A stretch of 64,000 nt of DNA from Cylicocyclus nassatus (lineage: Eukaryota > Nematoda > Chromadorea > Rhabditida > Strongylidae): positions 5,420,674-5,484,673 of the forward strand of contig CATQJL010000316.1 of the NCBI GenBank assembly GCA_958299035.1. Reading direction: 5' to 3'. The notes beneath the pieces were generated by a model. That model was not told the origin of the DNA. It saw only the letters and a program-made list of their open reading frames with translations, and searched no databases. Both the position numbers and the translations under genes were made by a program. Positions 24,659-36,480 of this stretch are shown here, piece after piece (positions within the stretch are counted from its first letter, which is position 1; every line of letters begins with the position of its first letter).

Positions 24659-25361
24659 TTAAGACGTCCTGAAAGTTCTTGCGCACGATATTCAAAAATT
24701 CACAACTTCTTATTTTTCCAACCGATTGCTGATTTTATTTTAGTATGAAAGAGTAAGCATGCTCTTCGAAATGTCACCTTAACTGCTTACCAATGATCAT
24801 CTGTTGCATAGATAGGAGCTGTAGAAAAAAATTAGTCAAAATTCGAATTTTCTGTGTAGGGTCATGAAAAATCGGAAACTTTAACAAAAATCGAAGCAGT
24901 CGCTATTGTAGGTTCTTTCGTCAGCTCTTTCTAACCGTGCAAAGTTTGAGCCGATTGAGCGTCCCTATGAAATTATGATTTTTGAGCAAGCAATACGAAA
25001 GGGCGAATTTGATTTATTTTGGCATTTTTCAGGAATCACAAGTTTTTATAGAGACGCTCAATCGACGCAATTGTTGCACTGTCAGAAAGAGCTGGTTAAA
25101 GAACCTGCAATACCGACTGCTCCGATTTTTGTTGCAAGTTTCCGATTTTTTATGACCCTACACAGAGAATTCAATTTTTGACCAATTTTCTTCTATCGCT
25201 CCTATCTATATAATAGATGATCACTAATAAGCAGCTAAGGTGTCATTATAAAGGGCATGACGGCATGACTTACTCTTTTAATAAGAACAGTCAAGTCGGT
25301 TGGAAAATAAGAAGTTATGAATTTTTAGAAATCGTGGGCAAGAACTTTCGGGATGACTTAA
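24659..25361. mobile_element. mariner-type foldback MITE (also at 30040-30742 and 53716-54389)
   Basis: It begins TA-TTAAGACGTCCTGAAAGT; its right end reads inversely TTAAGTCATCCCGAAAGTTC. Both arms contain the CGATTTTTGTTGCAAG/GAGCTGG block. A copy at 53716-54389 has the same layout in a different place, showing a mobile family. Confidence 0.82.
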
Positions 25362-25908
25362 CACGTCGACGACAGTGCCGCGCAATGGTTCGCGGCAGGC
25401 AGTCTGTCCCTGTGGACGACGCCGCGCAATGTTGCGCGGCGGCCTTAATTTCAATACTATCTGTCCAATCCTCTCAGTTTTTGTTCATCTGATCGACAGA
25501 GGCTCAGATATACTTAATGTATTAGCTTCGCCCCTTTTGGCAAACTCCGCCCACTCCTATGCCTCCCACAAGAGCAATTTTTGTTCATAAAAAGCATGGA
25601 TGTGGCCGTAAATGAACGCAAAGACCTCAAACAACTTTCAACCAGGCCCCGCACACCTTCAGGCAAGATCCGTCTCCTGAGTGGCAAGCCCCGCCCACTT
25701 TTAAAAAGTGCCGGAATTTGCACGAATTCATTGATTTTGGGCAATTTCCAGCATTTTTGAAAAGTGGGCGGAGCCGCCCCGCCCACCTGCATTTTTGTGT
25801 CTCACGCATAGATGCATGCATACATACATGCAGCCAGCTGTGAAAGTGCCGGGAAACCGTTCGTCCACAGGGACAGACCTTCAAAAAATGGCTCGTCGTC
25901 AACGTGTT
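25360..25908. mobile_element. Inverted-end MITE (copy in the duplication at about 30741-31289)
   Basis: AACACGTCGACGAC at the left is mirrored by GTCGTCAACGTGTT at the right, and CTGTCCCTGTGGACGA near 25408 is mirrored near 25859. No clear target duplication. In the second copy a 25-base stretch is replaced by adapter sequence. Confidence 0.65.
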
Positions 25909-26134
25909 GATATATAAAAAAGATATGAGAGATTAATTTCAAAAATGAAAAAATGGAGATTGAAGTTCCCTTGAAAAACTGCCTTTATATTGGGTCCGAA
26001 AGTTCTGTCCCACCATTTTCAGAAAACCATAACTTCTTCCTAACACGCTATTTCTGCATGACTAAAACCATGTTAGAAAGTGCAACTTGTGCGCTTTCTA
26101 ATGCTTCCTTGGCGCTGCTATCTACTAACAAGGG

Positions 26135-27105
26135 AATGGTCAGATGTCGAAGTGGCCAAACCAAACAAGCTGTACACCATTCGATGCAGTATAAAATGCT
26201 GACTTCGAGTCTGTCTTTCTTATCTGCTTCCCACTTCTGTGGACGAAGCTACAAGCCATTAAATACCATTATTTTGCTAAGAAATTACGCGTGAAATTGG
26301 AAATTCAGTCGTGGTGTGCCACGTTCGCCTTGATGCTGGGCCAAAACATGCAGCTAGCCTACTTAGAATTTTTAAAGAAGGAAGCTGAGCTAAAAGTGCA
26401 ACAGTGTGCTCAATACAGTGCAATTTCGCTGTATTTATGTGTGATTTTTTCACAATAAAACCGCTTGTAGCTTCGTCCACAGAAGCGGGAAGCAGATAAG
26501 AAAGACAGATTCGAAGTCAGGGGTTTTATACTGCATCGAATGGTATACAGCTTGTTTGGTTTGGCCACTTCAACTTCTGACCATTTCCTTGTAAGCTCTG
26601 AGTGCAGAGGTAAAATTCGGAAAAGAAAATCACTTCAAGTTCGGAGTTTTCAAGCAAACCGTTAAAAAATCTGAAACTGTGCCATAAAATCGAAAACAGC
26701 CAGTAGCCTAGGTTTTTTGATCCCCTCTTCCCATATGAGCAAAATTCGCGCTGATGGAGCCCTTCCTAGAAAAGTTATAATTTTCAAGAAAAAATGCCAA
26801 AAAATCAGTTTGTTAAGAAAATTGATTTTTGACATTTTCTTCAAAAAATCATAACTTTTGAAACAACAACTCGATCAACATGAATCATGCTGACCTAAAA
26901 AGAGGAGACCAAAATGTCTAGGATGCTGGCTGTTTTGGATTTTTAGGCACAGTTTTGGATTTTTCAACGGGCTTGCTGAAAAATTCCGAACTTGAAGTGA
27001 TTTTCTTTTCCGAATTTTACCTCTGCACTCAGAGCTTACAAGGAAATGGTCAGAAGTTGAAGTGGCCAAACCAAACAAGCTGTATACCATTCGATGCAAG
27101 GCAGG
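26135..27105. repeat. Two adjacent palindromes of mariner-like foldback family
   Basis: The first (26135-26600) folds about position 26370 (GAAGTGGCCAAACCAAACAAG and its inverse). The second folds about 26840, with arms containing CTTCAAGTTCGGA and CCTAGGTTTTTTGATC; the latter motif recurs in the foldback at 35640-36365. Non-coding. Confidence 0.7.
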
Positions 27106-27116
27106 GCTCGATTTCA

Positions 27117-27345
27117 TGAATTTCGCTCAAAATGTAAAAATCGCGTATTTCGTCGAAATTCCACCCTCAATGGTTGTATGACATTCCGATTGCATATGCT
27201 CACTTCGCCTAAGGGATCCCATTGAGTTGAATATGGTGGTCGCGCGTTCTTCAGCTGCTCATTTGAATATCCAAGCACCTTCGTAGCTTGAGCTCAGATC
27301 TACCTAATTTCCAAATCCAGCACATTAAGACCATTAACCAATGTG
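27117..27345. repeat. Inverted copy of 21838-22055 at the duplication junction
   Basis: The reverse complement of the Tc1-foldback interior lies immediately before the direct copy resumes at about 27357 (equivalent to 21986), giving an abrupt inverted-then-direct junction. Confidence 0.85.
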
Positions 27346-27356
27346 AACAGATTTGA

Positions 27357-30300
27357 TCAGTATGTCATACAACCACTGAGGGTGGAATTTCGACGAAATA
27401 CGCGATTTTTACATTTTGAGCGAAATTCATGAGGACATGTTTTCGTAGGCTCGTAACTCGGCGAACTTTATAGACTGGAGCCTAAGCATGCACCTTTTGA
27501 TAGCACAGTTTCCAGTGATTTCGACTTGGAAAAGCAAGCAGGCAAGTTTTCTGACAAATTCGCGAAAAGTGCAGGCAAATTTACGAACTTTCGTGACTCA
27601 GTTACAGTCACCTCACAATATCTCTACAAAAAGACCCTGTCTTCTTCAAAGACCACTATTTTCGTAAACAGCGTGTACGAAAACCTCTTTGGGCGAAGTT
27701 TCTCTACAATCCAAGGTCATCGACATTTTGACCAAAACCCACCGGCGAGCTTCAGGGCGTAGAACGAGAAAAAATCAAATCACCCAAATTTCTTTGAAAA
27801 CTTGCTCATAGAGGTTATCTGACCTGCTGATTACGAAAATCACATCTGCTTAGCAGTAGAGCTTCTCATTTTAGGGTCACTGTGGGCAAAATTTGAGACA
27901 ACACGATTTTCCAGAATTCACCAGCTCTTCAATCTTTTTTCAAGAAGACTCTCCGGTTGCTTCTTAGCGCTCGATAATCTGCGGAAGCAGCACAATCCAA
28001 CAGTGCTTAATAGAGTCTTTTATGTTTGATGTGCGCTGCATTGCGACCTTGTGAATATACGCGCGCAGAAAATTTTGAAAAAATTGAAAACGGAATTTCA
28101 AGGACATGCTGTATACAGTAAGATTCGACTTGACAAGATGAACACAAATCTGCTTTCTGATTTCGAAAATGTTCATTCTAAAGAAAGTTACGGCTAGTAG
28201 AACTTGGAACAGCTTAATTTTTCCAGAGTTTATCAGCTCTTCTATCTTTTTTGAAAGAGAGTCTTCGGCTGCTGTTTAGCGCACGATAATCTAGTGAAAG
28301 AGTACTATCGAACGGTGCCCATGGCAGTCTCCTATGTGTGATGCTTGTTGCGTTACACCCATGCGAAGAGGCGTCGGCATGCAAATTCAAGATTATTGAA
28401 AACAAGATGTTGGAGACAACCTGTAAATCAAAAGATTCGCCTTGACGAGCTGAATACAACGTTGTTTTCGGATTTTGAATATACTCATTCGGAAAGAAGT
28501 TATGGCCCTGCGTAATTTGCGTGATTTACATGAATTTCGCGGAATCACCAAAAATTTTGCATGTTCTGTGAGTGGTTTTGTACTATAAGAGATAGAGCGG
28601 TAAAAACTCACACAGCGTTTTCTAAAGTACATTTCTTATTGTATATCAAAAATGATCCAATTTTGTGTCGTCAGTGATAAATGATAAAATGATGATATCA
28701 ATGACAACGACAGATAAGAACGGCTTTAAATCATGCGGTCGATTTCCACGTTCATCTTCCATATAGGTGCAGATCAGCCCAGGCTTCGGCGTGAAGCGAG
28801 TTGAAGCAAAAATGCCATTCTAGGTAAGAATTGACAGCAATGGCATGTGCCGATGAAAAATCGATCGATTGCTGCAGCGAGGGATCTACCAATTGCACCG
28901 AGCAATAGAACTAGAAAAGCCTTTAGATCACTTATAATGAGAGAAAGAGCGATAGAAATTCACACAGCTTTTCCTACAGTACTTTCCTTACCATATGCAA
29001 AAAATGATCCAAAAATGTGATATTATCAGTGATAAATGATAAAATGCTTATATCAGTGATAAAAGTAAATAAAAACTGCCCAATTCTTCGCGATAGTTTT
29101 CGATAATGAAAACTTCGTAACAGATCCTGCTATTCGTGATTTACGCTGTGATAAATGTTCACAAAAGCCTTAACATAGAGAACAACAAGGTATCATTGTA
29201 AGTCTACCCTCACCACGAATTACGGACATACTGTAGATCAAACGATTCGTCTCATCAAGCTGAAGCCAAATCTACACGCAGATTGCAAATAAAATGGATT
29301 TAAAAGAAGTTATAGGTAAATCCCGCAAGTCCCGCAAATCCCGCGAATCCCGCAAATCCCGTGAAGTCCCGAATTCCGCAAACATCGCGAATCCCAAAAA
29401 TCCCGCGAATCCCGAAAATCCCGCAATTTTGGACAAATTCCACGGCCACAACTGTACGTAGACAGTTGTGTACTTCTAACCTGTAGAAGTAAAAGTGTAA
29501 ATTTTCAGATCTCTACAGGCATAAGTTTTCAAGAAATATGGATTTTAGCGTAAGGCACCCAACCAAGCTGTATTCGATATTTCTCGAGAACCAAAGCTTG
29601 TAGGGAGCTGAAAATTTACATTTATACTTCTACAGGCTAGTAGTATATAAGAACAGCACAGCATTGCTTCAGCAAAAACATGGAAATTTTTGTTTTTTTA
29701 ATTTCTAACCAAGGAATAAATGCGGCAACAGCTTATATGAATCTTAGATGAATAGTGTTTTCGCGAGCAAATTAGAATTTTTGTAGGATTTTTCAAAACG
29801 GAGTTATGATTTTTTTTCGATTTTTCGGGCAGTTGAATCTTTTTCGTTTTTGCCTTGAAACTCGAGATAAATCAGAGCCTGGGGCAAAAGCGAGTTACTC
29901 TTCTTGTAGAACTTGCCTCGCTCTATCGAACGGTACCTTGGAGCCTATCTAGAAATAGAAGTTCATGATTGAAAAAAATTGATTGCGAATGAAAATCAAA
30001 ACGGATGGAACTTATGAGATAACCTGGTAGTTGAAACTATTAAGACGTCCTGAAAGTTCTTGCGCACGATATTCAAAAATTCACAACTTCTTATTTTTCC
30101 AACCGATTGCTGATTTTATTTTAGTATGAAAGAGTAAGCATGCTCTTCGAAATGTCACCTTAACTGCTTACCAATGATCATCTGTTGCATAGATAGGAGC
30201 TGTAGAAAAAAATTAGTCAAAATTCGAATTTTCTATGTAGGGTCATAAAAAATCGGAAACTTTAACAAAAATCGAAGCAGTCGCTATTGTAGGTTCTTTC

Positions 30301-31943
30301 GTCAGCTCTTTCTAACCGTGCAAAGTTTGAGCCGATTGAGCGTCCCTATGAAATTATGATTTTTGAGCAAGCAATACGAAAGGGCGAATTTGATTTATTT
30401 TGGCATTTTTCAGGAATCACAAGTTTTTATAGAGACGCTCAATCGACGCAATTGTTGCACTGTCAGAAAGAGCTGGTTAAAGAACCTGCAATACCGACTG
30501 CTCCGATTTTTGTTGCAAGTTTCCGATTTTTTATGACCCTACACAGAGAATTCAATTTTTGACCAATTTTCTTCTATCGCTCCTATCTATATAATAGATG
30601 ATCACTAATAAGCAGCTAAGGTGTCATTATAAAGGGCATGACGGCATGACTTACTCTTTTAATAAGAACAGTCAAGTCGGTTGGAAAATAAGAAGTTATG
30701 AATTTTTAGAAATCGTGGGCAAGAACTTTCGGGATGACTTAACACGTTGACGACAGTGCCGCGCAATGGTTCGCGGCAGGCAGTCTGTCCCTGTGGACGA
30801 CGCCGCGCAATGTTGCGCGGCGGCCTTAATTTCAATACTATCTGTCCAATCCTCTCAGTTTTTGTTCATATGATCGACAGAGGCTCAGATATACTTAATG
30901 TATTAGCTTCGCCCCTTTTGGCAAACTCCGCCCACTCCTATGCCTCCCACAAGAGCAATTTTTGTTCATAAAAAGCATGGATGTGGCCGTAAATGAACGC
31001 AAAGACCTCAAACAACTTTCAACCAGGCCCCGCACACCTTCAGGCAAGATCCGTCTCCTGAGTGGCAAGCCCCGCCCACTTTTAAAAAGTGAGTACTCTG
31101 CGTTGATACCACTGCTTTTGGGCAATTTCCAGCATTTTTGAAAAGTGGGCGGAGCCGCCCCGCCCACCTGCATTTTTGTGTCTCACGCATAGATGCATGC
31201 ATACATACATGCAGCCAGCTGTGAAAGTGCCGGGAAACCGTTCGTCCACAGGGACAGACCTTCAAAAAATGGCTCGTCGTCAACGTGTTAATATATAAAA
31301 AAGATATGAGAGATTAATTTCAAAAATGAAAAAATGGAGATTGAAGTTCCCTTGAAAAACTGCCTTTATATTGGGTCCGAAAGTTCTGTCCCACCATTTT
31401 CAGAAAACCATAACTTCTTCCTAACACGCTATTTCTGCATGACTAAAACCATGTTAGAAAGTGCAACTTGTGCGCTTTCTAATGCTTCCTTGGCGCTGCT
31501 ATCTACTAACAAGGGAATGGTCAGATGTCGAAGTGGCCAAACCAAACAAGCTGTACACCATTCGATGCAGTATAAAATGCTGACTTCGAGTCTGTCTTTC
31601 TTATCTGCTTCCCACTTCTGTGGACGAAGCTACAAGCCATTAAATACCATTATTTTGCTAAGAAATTACGCGTGAAATTGGAAATTCAGTCGTGGTGTGC
31701 CACGTTCGCCTTGATGCTGGGCCAAAACATGCAGCTAGCCTACTTAGAATTTTTAAAGAAGGAAGCTGAGCTAAAAGTGCATTAGTGTGCTCAATACAGT
31801 GCAATTTCGCTGTATTTATGTGTGATTTTTTCACAATAAAACCGCTTGTAGCTTCGTCCACAGAAGCGGGAAGCAGATAAGAAAGGACAGATTCGAAGTC
31901 AGCATTTTATACTGCATCGAATGGTGTACAGCTTGTTTGGTTA
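27357..31943. repeat. Direct duplication, copy B, truncated at adapter and gap
   Basis: Counterpart of copy A. It carries an adapter at 31093-31117 and ends exactly where a second adapter copy begins (31944). The Tc1-type foldback right end is at 29454 with the same flanking sequence as copy A, so this is a duplicated block, not an independent insertion. Confidence 0.93.
31093..31117 (-). other. SMART-type oligonucleotide within contig
   Basis: The reverse complement begins AAGCAGTGGTATCAACGCAG and continues AGTAC, the well-known SMART template-switching/PCR primer. It replaces an equal-length stretch present in copy A at about 25712-25736. Confidence 0.97.
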
Positions 31944-31968
31944 GTACTCTGCGTTGATACCACTGCTT
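31944..31968 (-). other. SMART-type oligonucleotide at gap edge
   Basis: The same 25-base oligonucleotide sequence, directly abutting a run of N. Confidence 0.97.
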
Positions 31969-32468
31969 NNNNNNNNNNNNNNNNNNNNNNNNNNNNNNNN
32001 NNNNNNNNNNNNNNNNNNNNNNNNNNNNNNNNNNNNNNNNNNNNNNNNNNNNNNNNNNNNNNNNNNNNNNNNNNNNNNNNNNNNNNNNNNNNNNNNNNNN
32101 NNNNNNNNNNNNNNNNNNNNNNNNNNNNNNNNNNNNNNNNNNNNNNNNNNNNNNNNNNNNNNNNNNNNNNNNNNNNNNNNNNNNNNNNNNNNNNNNNNNN
32201 NNNNNNNNNNNNNNNNNNNNNNNNNNNNNNNNNNNNNNNNNNNNNNNNNNNNNNNNNNNNNNNNNNNNNNNNNNNNNNNNNNNNNNNNNNNNNNNNNNNN
32301 NNNNNNNNNNNNNNNNNNNNNNNNNNNNNNNNNNNNNNNNNNNNNNNNNNNNNNNNNNNNNNNNNNNNNNNNNNNNNNNNNNNNNNNNNNNNNNNNNNNN
32401 NNNNNNNNNNNNNNNNNNNNNNNNNNNNNNNNNNNNNNNNNNNNNNNNNNNNNNNNNNNNNNNNNNNN
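31969..32468. other. Assembly gap, 500 N
   Basis: Exactly 500 Ns, a placeholder length. Reading frames spanning it are meaningless. Confidence 0.99.
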
Positions 32469-32529
32469 AATTAGTGGAAGTCGGACATGGTGAAAACGAG
32501 TGGTTGTAATTCCCAGCAAATATCTCGTC

Positions 32530-34400
32530 ATTCTCTCAACGAAACACTATGGGAGTTTAGCTGTTGGAAAGAGGAAGAAATTCTGCATTGGAAACATTTT
32601 AAAGCATTTGTTTATCTTCATTCTAGCCGGTTTGCCGATGGATTGAAAAAACTGACAAAACTTTTGCACCGACCTAATATTTGTAACTATCATGTCATAA
32701 TCCTTGTCGGCCAAGTTTTAGCAAATTTTGAGGGCTTCCAATATTCGGACACCCAAGTGAAGTGGTTCTTTCAAACAAGGTTAACTATTTTTTGAAAGTG
32801 AATTAGCTGCCCCTTTTTGTACTCTGTGCAAGGCACTACTCTCTGTTTGCCCATATCATGCATCCTGCTCCAGAAAAGCATTAAGCTATGGAATGAGGAG
32901 CCAGCCAAAATCACAATCGTTCCACTTTTCAATACAGTGGTTGCTCATACGGAAGAAGACGAGTCCACTTTAATCACTTCTGCAAAACTACGAGATTTGG
33001 CTATCGAACTGTATATACTTCGTTCGTCAAAACGTTCATTGAAGTGTGGCACCCCGAAACGCTATGGCTGCCACACCTCTTGATGGGTTATGCCACACCC
33101 CATTAACTCACCTTCAAAGCATTCAAATACTTGTGTTCCATATTTTTTTCACTGCTAAACCTTCTCTTTTACGCAATGGAAATTCCTTGCAAAATCTTTT
33201 CTCCTAGGGAAAGATAGTCGTTTTTCCTTGCCTATGTAAATGGAAAACACTGCGAAAATATTGGGTTACTGTAACATGCTAAGTTTACGCTACTCCGGGA
33301 ATCGCGAGGGAAAGCGGCGAGAAAAGTAGTAGTTTTTTGAACTGAGTGCAGAAAGAAGTAGTCAACTGCTTTCGAAACAAGGTTGAAATGTCCGAAAATG
33401 ACCGTCTCACCTGATCGGCTAAGGGTCGCATGCACTAACATGGCCGCGGGGAGGGGATCCCAGCTTGAAAGAAAGCTTCATACTTCGAAACTCCAGATAC
33501 TTGGATTTCACGTTGTGTACCTATCCGTAAGCATTCCTACTATCCTTCACTATTAACATGTTGAACTGGAGCGAGAAGCTGTACGAACCGCAATTTTCAG
33601 CTTTTGTATGATCCTTGATGATCCCCGGAGCTTTTCTTCAAAGTCATTTTTCATTCTCCGAAGTTAACGAAAACCTTCCAAAGTTGTACTGAACATCTAA
33701 CACCACAGTGCTAAGCATGTTGCTGATAAGAACAAATGATGTTTTGAAGTCAAGAAATTTTCGATGATCTACAGGTCGAAATTTGGGGTATACCGAAAAA
33801 TTCGGTTTTTCACAAAAATTCATTTGTTCTCATCAGCAACATGCTTAGCACTGTTGTGTTAGATGTTCAGTATAACTTTGGAAGGTTTTCGTTAACTTTG
33901 GAAAAAAAATGACTTTGAAGAATAGCTGTTCGTCCCCCAGGGATCATCAGGATCCTACAAAAAGCTAGGAAATGCGGCTCGTGCAGCTTCTCGCTTCTGC
34001 TCGATATGTTCATAGTGGAGGAGATGGTGGGAGTACCTACGAACAGGTAGACAGCGTAAAATCCAGATATCCGGAGCTTCAGGTTATGAAGATTTCTTCT
34101 GAAGCTGCGATCCCCTCCCCAGCGGAAATGTTAATGCATTCGGCCCTAAGTATATGGAAACCCTAGGATTCGCTGAAAGTTCACCCACAGAGGTTATTTG
34201 AAATGCTAATGCTTTCAGGGCTCTTTAGCATGCTTATAGTTTTTTGGGTAATGAGTCTATCTGATGTGTTAGCGATTATTATCGCTCTCACTATCACCTC
34301 AATACCCCCCCCCCCCCGCTCCCCTCTTGGCCCCTCAATACGACTACAAGGTGCGGCATGCCAAACCACACGCTTGTCCGTGGGAAAAGGATGCAGAGAA
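32530..34400. mobile_element. Diverged relative of MITE-1 with foldback inserted
   Basis: 32760-33115 aligns with the left arm and centre of MITE-1 (GTGAATTAGCTRYCC, then GGCACTACTC, then the TGCCACACC.CATTAAC turn). 34190-34370 resembles its right part (C-run, CTCAATACGAC, GTGCGGCATGCC). The foldback at 33420-34149 separates the two. Termini are eroded. Confidence 0.6.
33420..34149. mobile_element. Foldback MITE, 0.73 kb (family F, copy 1)
   Basis: Inverted ends TAGGGYCGMATGCAYTAACA then GGGGAGGGGATC. The arms pair throughout (CTAAGCATGTTGCTGATAAG near 33713 is inverted near 33832). A copy with three nested insertions lies at 48012-49660. Confidence 0.85.
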
Positions 34401-34620
34401 CTAGGCACACATCGATTGGAACCAGGTTGGACTTCGTTTTTGGAACAACAAAAGGAGAGATCGTTATTGCAAGGTTTGGGGCAGAGCCCTAAAGAAAATG
34501 TGCACATGGATTACCTGCACATACAGTGTGCAAGACGATTCAACACAATCCCTTTAGTATCCCAGCAACCATTCAGTCAAGCAAAGCTTCAAAGACGGTC
34601 ACTACGCGATGAACATGCTC
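34370..34620. mobile_element. Diverged MITE-2-like sequence
   Basis: The tract AGGTTGGACTTCGTTTTTGG...GGGGCAGAGCCC resembles the left end of MITE-2 (GAGGTTGGCAAA...CGTTTTGGGCC...GGGGCGGAGCCC). It directly follows the MITE-1-like right end, the same order as at 0.9-3.2 kb. Confidence 0.5.
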
Positions 34621-34629
34621 CATAATCTC

Positions 34630-35630
34630 TTACGAAATGCTAAAGCGACTTGAAAGCAAGGCCGATATCTGAAAAAAAGTTTGTTTACAGCGTGGAGGCA
34701 AGCATATGACATCAAATTTGAATTTAGGCATAGAATATTGAATGCAGAAGAATTTTGAGAAAAATTCGGAAAACTGAAGTAATAGTCTTTTGATTAGTCA
34801 ATTTCCAGACGGCCGCCATACAAGATGAGATCGTACAGAACATATATTTCTTTAAGGTTAGAACGTTTTGGATCTTCCTATCATGAACGGATTCCCCGGT
34901 CAAGAACCTCTCCTTGGGCCTAAAGACATTCTCATTTTATTGCACTCCCCTTGTTTCATGACTCAGTCTCTCCACAAATGCAGTGTTAGATACCGCGCTC
35001 CAATGCAAAACTTTTGTGCGTCTGCAGTGTTCAGTTAAACCTTGAACTTTACTTTTATTCCAGATTTCTTCCGCTAGATCAGAAACTCTTTTTTGTTTTC
35101 ATTTTCTCCGTCGGCAGATTTTCGATGAAGGTTAAAGGGGACTTTGTAAACCTCTCGAAAGCTGAACATCGTTATCAGAAATTCTAGAAACCGACCCGTG
35201 CCTGGTCCCGAGGCGACGTCGCCCTCGGTCCGCCACTTTATGTATATATGCAAGGTGAATGCTTACATTTTCAAACGAAAGCTTTATTTCAAGGTCAAAT
35301 TAACCGAACGTTGCACTTCAAAGTCGTGGGGATCATAACAGTTTTCTGATTCAAGTGGAAAATTAGTGCTTGACATGAAGCACAAACTAGGAAGCAACTT
35401 ATATTGGAATAAGTGACTATCTTGATATGGGTAATTTCGTTTTCAATACAACACTAACACTGCTCATCAAAAGAAAATCACGATTTATCGCTGCTATCCA
35501 TTTTTCTGCTGCTTCATAAAGAACGTAGAATTAACAATACGTGGCGGAATAGACTGTTAATAAAAGGAGCAACAGCGCTACCATTGCAAATTCCACGAGT
35601 TTTTTCACTTTCCATTTACAAGTTCAGAGC
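34630..35630. other. No recognised gene
   Basis: No ORF with recognisable motifs. A short GC-rich palindrome (CCCGAGGCGACGTCGCCCTCGG) sits near 35207. Confidence 0.4.
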
Positions 35631-35639
35631 ACTCATTTG

Positions 35640-36365
35640 TTGAAAAAATCCCGCACCATTTTCAAAAAATCGTAATTTCTTCCTGACATAGAATTTTCCA
35701 TCGAAAAAACAATTCCAGGAAGACCAACTCATGTGCTTTCCAAAGACACCTTGCTGTCTCTCTCCCATGCTCTGATTGCATAAATAAAATTGTAAAAAGG
35801 ATATTTTCAGTATTTTAGTTTAATTCCGGAATTTTGAGGCAAGCCGGTTAGAAATTCCAAATCTGTGCAAGAAAATCCAAAAGAGCCAGTAACCTAGGTT
35901 TTTTGATCCTCTCTTTCTGACTGAGCAAAATTCGCGCCGACCGAACTTGTCTAAAAAAGTTTTTGAGAGAATATTTGAGAAAAAAGTATCAAAAAATCGG
36001 TTTCTTGAGAAAATTGATTTCTTTGCCATTTTTTCTCAAAAATCATAACTCCTCAAAGAACAGCTCGATCAGCGCAAAGTTTGCTCACCTAGAAAGAGGG
36101 GGTCAGAAAGTATAGGATACAGGCTTTGAATTTTATGGCGCAGTTTTGGAATTTTTGACGCTCTTGCCTCAAAATTCCGAACTTGAAGTGATTTTCTTCC
36201 CACTTTTATCTCAGCAGTCAGAGATTATGGGAGAGCAAGCAAGGTGTCATTAGAAAGTACATAAATTACTCTTACTAGTTCTAATTTTGCCATGCAAGAC
36301 TAATGTGACAGGAAGAAGATACGATTTTTTGAAAATAGTGTTACAGAACTTTCGGTTCAACCTAA
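35640..36365. mobile_element. mariner-type foldback MITE
   Basis: The arms pair around 35990. The right end reads inversely TTAGGTTGAACCGAAAGTTC, next to a TA at 36366-36367. The left terminus is eroded. It shares CCTAGGTTTTTTGATC with the 26.6-27.1 kb palindrome. Confidence 0.7.
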
Positions 36366-36474
36366 TATAAAGATTGGTAATGAAATTAGAATAATAATGT
36401 TATGAAGTTATACAATTTTATAACATTACTATATCAAAGTAACATAAAATACAGTAAGAGCGAATGCAAATGCT

Positions 36475-36480
36475 TTTATT
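36475..36480 (-). promoter_or_regulatory. Poly(A) signal AATAAA overlapping GPCR stop
   Basis: The minus strand reads TGAATAAA: the hexamer shares the stop codon's A. This implies an extremely short 3' UTR if the signal is used. Confidence 0.5.

Larger units (their letters stand above)
21986..26540. repeat. Direct duplication, copy A
   Basis: This segment recurs at about 27357-31943 (offset 5374-5381). The part after about 24075 is almost identical (a handful of differences over about 2.4 kb); the part before it differs at a few percent of positions. It contains part of the Tc1-type foldback, a mariner-type MITE (24659-25361), another inverted-end MITE (about 25360-25908) and a palindrome (26135-26600). 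Confidence 0.93.

Noticed and set aside
31941..32531. Long frames crossing the N runs (also 55850-56563)
   Set aside because: They consist of unknown bases.
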